Below, piece by piece: positions 56,095 through 64,000 of a stretch of DNA of 64,000 bases. This DNA is from Adenophora triphylla var. japonica (lineage: Eukaryota > Streptophyta > Magnoliopsida > Asterales > Campanulaceae), in NCBI GenBank assembly GCA_022495995.1, contig JAFEMH010000164.1:372001-436000 (forward strand), in the 5' to 3' direction. Each line of letters starts with the position of its first letter. The first letter of the stretch is position 1. The notes beneath the pieces are model-generated. The model worked only from the letters and a program-made list of their open reading frames with translations, was not told where the DNA came from and searched no databases. A program made the translations under genes and the position numbers.

Positions 56095-59000
56095 ATGACC
56101 GATCAATCCAAAGAAACGAGGAGCAAGAAGCGTAACGAAGGTATAATTTTACTTGTTTTTAGTCATATTGTTCTTCGATTTCAAATCAGTTGCTCTGATA
56201 CTTTAAAAAACACAAGCAAACATAAGCAAATGTTGGCTCTACTGAAACCCTAAATATAAGCAAAACATAAGCAAATGTTGGCTCTATTGAAACCCTAAAT
56301 ATTGCACTTTGAAACCGTTGCCTTTGTCACATTTACTTGCACTTGCACTTGCTATCGAAGCAGGTTGCACATTCACATTTAATTGCAAAAACAAGCAAAT
56401 GTTGGCACTATAGATAAAGCTGGCTCTTTGAAACCGAACACGGGCACTTTGAACCTTAAGAATGGCACTTTGAAACCATAAAACGGGCACTTAAAAACCA
56501 TAATTACGGCACTTTGAAATCATAAAGCGCTCTTTGAAATCATAAAGCGCGCGATGTAATGTTTTTTGATATGTTTGCATTATAGATAAAACTTGCTCTT
56601 TGAAACCATAACACGGGCATTTTCAAACCTTAAGACGGGCACTTAGAAATCATAAAGCGGCACTTAACAACCATAATTACGGCACTTTGAAATCATAAAG
56701 CTGGCTCTTTGAAATCATAAAGCGGCTCTTTGAAATCATAAAGCGCGGCGATGTAATGTTTTTGATATGTTGGCATTATAGATAAAACTTGCTCTTTGAA
56801 ATCATAACACGGGCACTTTCAAACCTTAAGACGGGCACTTAGAAATCATAAAACTGGCACTTAAAAACCATAATTCTGTCACTTTGAAATCATAAAGCGG
56901 CGATGTAATGTTTTTGATATGTTGGCATTATAGATAAAACTTGCTCTTTGAAACCATAACACGGGCACTTTCAAACCTTAAGACGGGCACTTAGAAACCA
57001 TAAAGCGGCACTTTAAAATTATAAAGCGGCACTTTGAAATCATAAAGCGGCACTCGATGTTATGTTTTTGATATTTATTTTCAGTTCCATCAAAGCGTAA
57101 AAGAGTTGTGGATGATGATGATTTTGATATCACTATTAAGAGGCCTAAAGGGGTGATAATTTTGAGCATTCGTGTACTCCCAAAAGACTCGTTGAGCTCT
57201 GTTTAACTCCGAGACCGGAAGAGAGATGTTAGGGCTATTGGATTTGGATCTCTGTTGAATCTTGAGGTTAAGGTATTGCCGCTTAGGCTTGTTCGGTTTC
57301 TTGTTGATAGATTTGAACCAATCACGAGGATACAACAAATCAATTCATCGAGATAAATATGTTATTACGGCATCGGATGTCTATGATATATTTTGTCTAC
57401 CTAGGAATGTTGCAAAGTATAAGGTAAATCAATCATCCGGCCACAAATATGGAATTGAGAAATCGATATTTTGAGGAATTTGGGCGTACTCAAGATGGTC
57501 TTCACCTATAAACTTTTGGAACGCATTTCGAGTTACATCAAGGTGGGGATGAATTTAAACGCTTGTTTGTGCTTTGTTTGTTGTTGGTATTTTTCTTGCC
57601 CCGATAGTTACAAAAACAATTGATGTGTCACTTTGCTAAGTATTGTAGAAGACGTTTCACGAGATAAGCAAGTTTGATTGGTGTCAATATGTTTTGGACA
57701 AATTATGTCGGGGGTGTATCGAGGTTTAAGACTCAAAAAAAGAATTCAAAAAATTGTAGTGGATGTGTTATGGTGTTGGTGATTGCTTACCTTCAAAGAT
57801 TTCCATTTCAAGGGTGAAAGAATCAAGCTGTTCTCCCTTTGATTAAACATTGGAATGCTAAAAAATTCAAAGAGAGGATTGATTAGAAGCGAAAGTTGGT
57901 GGGGAATTTAATTTTTTATGGAAAGAATGTTTATCCTATAAGTAGGGGTGACGACGATTTTGTGGAGGAAGTACCCGGTGAGTTTGTGGAGGAAGAATGT
58001 ATTAGTTAAGGATTGAAAGTGCTTCAAAGGAAAGAATTGCGAGAGGCAAGCAATGTAAGTATTGTCACTATTTATTACTTAAAGCTGGTTCTTTGAATTT
58101 CTTATGATGGCACTATTGATTACTAAAGCGCACAATGAATAACATCATGGCACTTAAAATACACACACTATTTTTCATTCTTACTATTTTTCATTGATGT
58201 AGGATGCTAAGGAGTCATGGGATATATTGAGGAAGGACCTTGATAATGTTGTCCATGCTCACATTGAAAGACTTAAATCTATCAAGAAAGAGAAGGGAAG
58301 AAATGCGGTGATGAGATGGGGAAGAGAAAGAGAATGAGGGAATTGGGAGGCGGAGGGGAGGGGAGGGGGAGGAAGTAGAAGATGATATTTTTGATGATGA
58401 ATATTTTTACGAGATTGACAATATTATTTCGGGGTTTGTGAAGACAACAAAGGCGACATGGGTAAGAAAAGAAAAGGTCCAATTCCATCATTTGACCTTT
58501 TATCTCGGGTATCTAGTGAGGAGAGAAGAGAACATACGGAAGCGAAACAACGGGAAGTTAATGAGATTTTCGGGAGACATATGATGATGATGATGAACAA
58601 AATAGAGCTCTTGATAACATTATTGCGAATATAAATGAGAAGCGGCTTTATGAGTTGTTATGAGATGTTGAATGTAGGGTGCATAGTGGGTATGTGGGGA
58701 AGCTAATGAGGAATTTGTATCTTGTTCTCGGTTTATGATCAACAACGCTAATTTGTTGCGACCGATGTTGAAGGCGAGAAAGGAGGGTTGACATGTGCAT
58801 GTCTACACACTTTTCAAAGAATCTGAAAGAGTAAGCTATAAATTTATCAATACCCAAACAATGGCACCTTTTATGAATGTATACACTTGTATGTAAAAGC
58901 ATTTACTAATTTATTTTTCTTTTACAGCAGTTGTGATCCTATTTACTCAGTGTTCCATAGCTTAACGGTTAAAGATATTTTGAGCATGGATGAAGACAAG

Positions 59001-60214
59001 GAAGTAACTTCAAATACTATCGAGAGTTGGGCTATTCTTCTTAATAAGATGGAGCAAAAGTACGGTAGAATGAAGAAGTTTATGTTTGGGCTTAGTCATT
59101 ACGTAAGTTCTTTATCTATGATGCTAGTACATTCAATAATTATATTATCTATGATTATTTGTTAATTAAATTATATTTGTGTGCATTTTTAAATTTGATG
59201 TTATTAATGTGTTATACGTTTGCTTGGATTCAACGTACAACGAAGACATCTCAAGATGTTATATCATCGGTGGGCAAGAAATCAGCGATAGTTTAGAACA
59301 AATGGATTGATGTTAATTTTAATGATCTTTGAGAGACTGATTTGAGTGAAGTTAAATTGGTAAGCATTGTCATTTTATACATACATGTCTTGGCACTTAT
59401 TAATCAATAAGCTGGTATAAAAGATCACTTGAGCTGGTACTTTCAAACTCGATACTAGCACTTATTTTCTTGCGAGTTCTTTTTGCCCTGCCATAGAGGT
59501 GACAACAAGAGTGGCCATTACACACTTTTTGTTGTCAATGCGAGAGTCAATCATTTTAGTATCTTGACAACTTGCCAATGAATGATTGGAAGAGACGAAC
59601 GTGCCAAAACTTGCTCATAGCATGGTAATCTTATTTATTGAATTGTTTTTTTTTTTGTTATTTTTTTTTTACCAAAACTTCCATATTAATTTTCTTTGTT
59701 TTTTTTCGTTGCGGCAAGCACCCTTCAAAAAGTTCTTAAATCACATAAATCATCCAAGTCTTTGAGATATATCGAAGTTTCGGTTTGAGCATATGCAAGT
59801 TGAATGGATTATGAAAGAAAATGATGATGCTAATAGTGACTGTGGAGTATATGTAATGGCTGAAATGAGGCAATTTAACGGCGCAATTTACTCATGCCAT
59901 GAGTTGTGTGATAACTCGTCAAGGGTGCGTATGAGGGCCGAGATTCTAGTAAGTCTACTTCTCTGTGATATTAATACTGAACGTGATCATTTACTGAAGC
60001 AGTTAGGGTTGTTTACAAGAGAGAAAAGAGAAGCCGTGAAGAAGATTGATGAAGAAGAAGAAAAGAAAAGGGAAGAAGAAGAAAAAAAGAAAGCAGAAGA
60101 AAAGAAAAGGAAAGAAGAAGAAAAAAAAGAAAGATTTAGAAAAGAAGAAAAAATCAGATGATGACATGAGGGTTGCGAAGAAGTATCAGACTAGGAAAGC
60201 AACAACAAAACAAT
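56095..60214 (+). pseudogene. Ulp1-protease (C48) gene of a Mutator-like element, broken
   Basis: Exon 1 is 56095-56140 (MTDQSKETRSKKRNE, donor G|GTATAA) and exon 2 starts at 57085 (PSKRKRVVDDDDFDITIKRP). Then come pieces of a transposon-linked domain upstream of the protease (PLRLVRFLVDRFEP, VITASDVYDIFCLPRN, KFDWCQYVLDKLCR). The protease part is near the end: GHYTLFVVNARVNHFSI (catalytic His codon about 59516) and ANSDCGVYVMAEMRQF (catalytic Cys codon 59841-59843). The usual Asp after the His looks replaced by Asn. A Lys/Glu-rich tail follows, ending in either of two frames near 60161-60214. Ulp1 enzymes cleave SUMO; in KI-type MULEs such genes ride with the transposase (family knowledge). 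Several frameshifts interrupt the middle. Confidence 0.7.
56260..57070 (+). repeat. GGCACT-centred repeats in intron 1 of the Ulp1 gene
   Basis: Units such as GCGGCACTTTGAAATCATAAA and CGGGCACTTAGAAA recur. They build a larger unit (GATGTAATGTTTTTGATATG... to the next copy) present about three times, near 56551, 56751 and 56900. About 16 GGCACT motifs occur here, all on the plus strand. Confidence 0.9.
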
Positions 60215-60417
60215 GAATTAGTGTTTTGTATCTGAAATGTTTGTATTTGAATTGTTTGTATTTGAATTATTGTTTTTTTATGAGTGAATTAGTGTTATTT
60301 TTAACATTTTTATTGATGCAAAATCACAATGCCATGGAACAGCTCAAACAATTCAATGAATTCAATGCACGTACCATTACAGACAAACTTATCACTATTT
60401 CACCATTAAAGAGTAAC

Positions 60418-60960
60418 TGGCACTCCAAATAACATAAACAGGCACTCCAAATAAGTAATACGGGCATTCTAAATAACGAAGCGGCACTTAAATCAACAAA
60501 GTATTATTGAACACTCATTGGACAATATTATAAAAAATCTTGGCATTCTAAATACCATAAATTGGTACTTAAAACTACACTAAGCGGCACTTGATAACAA
60601 GAGAGTGTGTGAAGCTACAAATAAGTAAGGCGGCACTCGAAATTAAAAAAGCTGGCACTCCCAATAAGTGATGTTGGCACCACTAAACAACACGCACTAA
60701 GCGGCATATTTAATAAACGAAGCAGACTTCATTGGTATTTCAAATATTAAACAATGGCACATTCAATAACAAACACTTGCATATTTAATATGCAAAGCGG
60801 CATTTACCATAAAGACAAGCGGCACTCCAAATAACATAAACTTGCACTCGAATAAGTAATACGGGCATTCTAAATAACACAAGCTGGTACTTCAATCAAC
60901 AAAGTTTTATTGAACACTCATTTGGACAATATTATAAAAAATACAATCGGTTGTAAGCGT
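60418..60960 (+). repeat. GGCACT-centred repeats between the Ulp1 and transposase genes
   Basis: GGCACTCCAAATAACATAAA, CGGGCATTCTAAATAAC and AAGCGGCACTT units are scattered in the spacer where the two convergent genes end. The orientation is again plus. TTGAACACTCATTGGACAAT is duplicated (60508 and 60912). Confidence 0.85.
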
Positions 60961-60996
60961 GTGAAAACAATAAAGTTTGGTTACAAAAATATCAAA

Positions 60997-63345
60997 TCAA
61001 ATGTTCATTAGGGGTCTTCGAACCATACTCATTAGTAATTGGTTTTCTCCGTTCAAACTTTGTTTTAGGTTTTCTTTTTCTACCCTTTGTATCGCACGTA
61101 CGGGATCCGTCGCTTTGCGGGTGCAGAATGTTGTGCTTGTTGAAGCACTATTATTTTCACTTGTTGTTGGTCCAACACCTTGTACATTTCGGGAGAGTAT
61201 TTCTTGTACTAGCAATGTATCTCTATTAAACCCATCTTCTAGAATTCTTCTTGCATCACTTGTTTTCATGGCATGTCATCATTAAATCGTAGTACTTTCT
61301 CGCCATCTGTTGTTTCCAAGGAATTGAATTGTGTTGCTCGGTTGGAGTAGTAGATTTACCTTGGTAAGTTTTATTCCATACATTTGTTTTGGTGTCTTTG
61401 TCCATCTTTTTGAATGTACTCTTCCGGTATCCGATCGATATTTGTCAAGTTGAGAACCTTAATGCAATGAAAGCACAACCAACCAACTTCACTAAAATGA
61501 TTGCATGTACAGTTCACAGTTATCTTCTCATTATTTCGCGAGAAAAGTACCCTTTCAAACTTGTCTGGATGGTTCTCATGAGCAACATCAAACAACTTAT
61601 TGTTTTCATCCAAGCAAAAGCCAATATTAAACTTTGCAGCAAAAGCTGCCTTGACCTCTTTTTCAAAAAATCTGAATATTTCCTCCGTGTAAACCTCCCT
61701 TGCATGTCTTATTAAAGCTCCATGTATTTCTGTGCGAGGCTTTGAGTTTATTGAATCAAATTCCTTTCGTTGCTCCACACTTCTCCAACGTTTTACCGTC
61801 TCATTGAATATATCAAAGAATTGTGTTAGGGACGTGCTTCTATTTGCTTTGAAACATATGGCATGATTTGTGCTTTCACTTCTCTGTGAAGATAATATGC
61901 CAGCTGAGAAGAAATCTTTACTCAATGTTGTACACCATTTCTCTCTTAAGCTATATAAACGATTGAACCATCTGTTCTCAAGAAGGTTATATTTTTCTAG
62001 CATTGAATGCCAACAATTCTCAAACTCAGATTCATCACTACATCCTCTCAAGCAATTGTTGAATTCCTTTTTAAATTCTTCATCTGTCTTTAGTTGTCCA
62101 AAGTGAGATATAGCATTTTGTTGAATGTGCCACAAGCATAACCTATGTCTTGTTCTTCCCTCAAAACACATCAATAATTTATAATATAGTCAAACACTAT
62201 AAAATCTAACAACGGTACATTATAACACATGAGCTGGAACTTACTAACACAAGTACGGGCCTTTATCTAAAACATGTCTTGGCACATACTAACAAATTCA
62301 ATGGCACTTACTATTAAATTAACAGTAACATAGTAAAAAAACAATAAATGAAATATTGGAAATAAAATAAAATTTACCTCTTCAATCGCTTTCGACATTG
62401 CAAAGTCTTGATCGGTGAAAATTGTTTTTGGTTCTTTTCCACCCATTGATTTTACAAATTCCTTGAGAAGCCAAGCAAATGTCTCTGTCTTTTCACTTGT
62501 TAAGAAAGCACAACCAAACATCACAGTGTTCCAATGGTTGTTCACCTCAACTATTGGTGCACAAATCAAATTGTATTTATTTGTGTTATAAGTTATATCA
62601 AACACAACAACATCCCCATACAATTCATAATCCTCCCTCATCATACCATCTCTCCAAAACAAAGTGCGAGTCTACTTTCTTCCCAAGCGCATTTTGAAGT
62701 AGAATCCTTCATCCTGAATTTGGCTCGATCTATCAACTACGGTTTGTGCATCGCCCATTTCTATTTTTCCATTCTCAATCTACGTACAAAGTTAAGATGA
62801 TCTCTTCTTGTATGCCCAACATATTCTTCCCCATTGTTTTTGCCAAAACATTAAATCCATCGAGTTGGCTTGATGCCGGCTTCTTCAAAGCTTGCTCTAT
62901 TATTTTCTGTAGCTTCGATATCGACCTCTCGCTACGCTTTAAGTGGTTCCATTACGGCCTTGTCATCTCATGGTTGTGTTCGGTTTCGTGCCGTGCAACC
63001 ACATATAAGTCTTCCTTAATTAACAATTTTACTCTCATAAGAGCTGACAACTGTCCTTTTAGAAGGGCTTTCTTTCTCCTCAATTTCCTCTTTGGGTTTT
63101 CAATTCTTTCCAATGGAGATGGAATCTCTAATTCACCGACTTCTATTGGAGCTGGAACATCAATTTCATTTTCTCTTTGTGTGTATCCACTGGCATGAAC
63201 ACATAAAATATTTATCTATTGGCCTTGATGTTTTTTTAGAGACACGCGAGGTTGTGATTTTAACACTTGAATCCCGATGTATTGGAATGATCCTTGTACA
63301 ATTGATGCGGTTCTTCCCATGTCTTTGCTTTTATACCCAGCGGTG
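60997..63345 (-). pseudogene. FAR1/MULE-type transposase of the Mutator-like element
   Basis: In order on the minus strand: a FAR1-type DNA-binding domain at about 63260-62960 (KITTSRVSKKTSRPIDKYFM, CSCQ, ending in HETEHNHEM); the transposase core at 62662-62290 (DVVVFDITYNTNKYNLICAP and TIFTDQDFAMSKAIEE, two catalytic Asp); core continuation at 62174 downward (LCLWHIQQNAISHFG, SAGILSSQRSESTNHAI); a SWIM zinc finger at about 61511-61452 (CTCNHFSEVGWLCFHCI); and a C-terminal part with DPVRAIQRVEKEN ending at 60997. An intron of about 200 bases (62177-62378) separates the core halves. Frames change in the N-terminal part near 63200 and 62690, so the gene is broken or needs further introns. It would cut and insert the element by binding its ends. 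Confidence 0.85.
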
Positions 63346-63667
63346 ATGAGGTAATATCAATATGGCTTCTTTGCAAATAAAAATAAAGAATTAGATTGGA
63401 AATAACATTGAAAAAACTAGAAATAACACAAACTGGTACCTAAAACAAGTAATACGCACTCCTATCAACATAAGCGGCACTTCAAACAACATTTACTTGG
63501 ATATTATATTTATTAAGGAAGTATATTCCGTCGAATATACCTCCTTCAACGATAATAAATAATGATATGTTTACTTGTCTTTAATGGTCAAAGAGTAATA
63601 AATGTGTACGGTTGGTAAGTGCATTGAATTCATTGACCAACTTTTTTGGTGGTTTCAAGTACTCGGC
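63346..63667. other. Upstream part of the transposase gene
   Basis: It contains more GGCACT-type units (63430-63490, for example AAGCGGCACTTCAAACAAC), as in the other introns of this element. No coding sequence is recognised. It probably holds a 5' intron or the promoter of the minus-strand transposase and of a divergent plus-strand gene. Confidence 0.45.
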
Positions 63668-63669
63668 CT

Positions 63670-63677
63670 ATATAAAT
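63670..63677 (+). promoter_or_regulatory. TATA box candidate for a plus-strand gene
   Basis: CCTATATAAATC, about 70 bases upstream of ATG 63741. Confidence 0.5.
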
Positions 63678-63740
63678 CTGTCAAAGGCAAGCATATACAT
63701 AAAGTTCAAGAAAAATTCTAGCTTTAATAATTTTTCTAGT

Positions 63741-64000
63741 GATGAACAAAGGCAAGGGAAATTAAGGGAGCCAACTTTGGGTGATTCAAATGATGACAAA
63801 AGTTGGAAAATATACATGGTGTGCTACCAAAAATTCCTCAATGGTCATCTTGTTGTTTTGCGGCCTTCTTACGCAAATGGTACTCCCTCATTTCGTTGTC
63901 CATTGGAGCCATGTAATGGACACAATTGTAGGGATAAGGATTATGTGGGGATAGTCAATCATGCTCATGAGTTTGGCAATGCTCACAACATTGATGAAGC
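63741..64000 (+). CDS. Partial gene at the window edge, zf-XS-like cysteine motif
   Basis: A plus frame is open from before 63741 to the window end. It contains SWKIYMVCYQKFLNGHLVVL and SFRCPLEPCNG...VNHAHEFGNA. The C-P-x2-C ... H pattern with a following basic/aromatic stretch resembles the zf-XS domain that precedes XS domains in SGS3-like plant proteins; this is a weak match made by eye. ATG 63741, 70 bases after the TATA box, is in a different frame (it stops after eight codons), so the real start is an unseen splice, the ATG at 63816, or the gene is broken. It continues beyond 64000. Confidence 0.4.

Noticed and set aside
58282..58491. Minus-strand Pro/Ser/Phe-rich frame
   Set aside because: Reverse of a purine-rich Ulp1-gene exon region (GGAGGGGAGG); no independent evidence.

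Overview
The window is nuclear DNA of a flowering plant. It is AT-rich and intron-bearing, and is made mostly of nested transposable elements. The Tat/Retand-like retrotransposon with antisense plant-mobile-domain genes and the DUF7745-like protein fit the Caryophyllales; that placement is an inference. I found no rRNA, tRNA, CRISPR array or bacterial-type feature. The one convincingly intact multi-exon host gene is an F-box/kelch gene on the minus strand (47717-51324). A small secreted-peptide-like gene (21940-22281, minus) is the second candidate.

Layout, left to right. 1-16441: a minus-strand Ty3/gypsy element of the Tat lineage, cut by the window's left edge. It has gag, protease region, RT, RNase H, a second (archaeal-type) RNase H and integrase. 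Between integrase and the 3' LTR lie two antisense (plus-strand) genes and a 50-bp tandem array. It sits in a partial LTR of another gypsy element (16442-18139), which itself interrupts a copia element (18140-19726). 20.6-24.8 kb: a Tourist-like element with a compound microsatellite, the peptide gene, a small MULE-derived element, a 274-bp Helitron and other inverted-repeat elements. 25.1-27.9 kb: a multi-exon MPP10 fragment upstream of a Helitron 3' end. 28.2-29.7 kb: a second short Helitron and MITEs. 30038-36272: a young, complete copia element with near-identical LTRs, inserted into a Helitron.

36.7-45.9 kb: many Stowaway-type MITEs, a CACTA terminus, a duplicated Helitron region, a Helitron end with PIF1-helicase coding sequence, and an inverted-repeat element carrying exon-like pieces and a minisatellite. 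46.0-47.1 kb: a second Tourist-like element. 47.7-51.3 kb: the F-box/kelch gene, whose intron holds an 8-bp-TSD hAT element with a nested MITE. 51.7-55.3 kb: two inverted-repeat elements, a 2-kb Mutator element with 9-bp TSD carrying a spliced exon, and a MITE. 55.8-64.0 kb: a large Mutator-like element with a plus-strand Ulp1-protease gene and a minus-strand FAR1-type transposase, whose introns and spacers are full of a GGCACT-centred repeat always on the plus strand.

Most notable: (a) both copia copies lack a tRNA-type primer site and carry, at that exact position, a 14-15-nt sequence complementary to a segment of their own LTR; (b) the 423-bp element at 22.9 kb looks like a deletion derivative of the large Mutator-like element; (c) many single-base frameshifts in young elements may be assembly errors, so calls of 'broken' should be read with caution.
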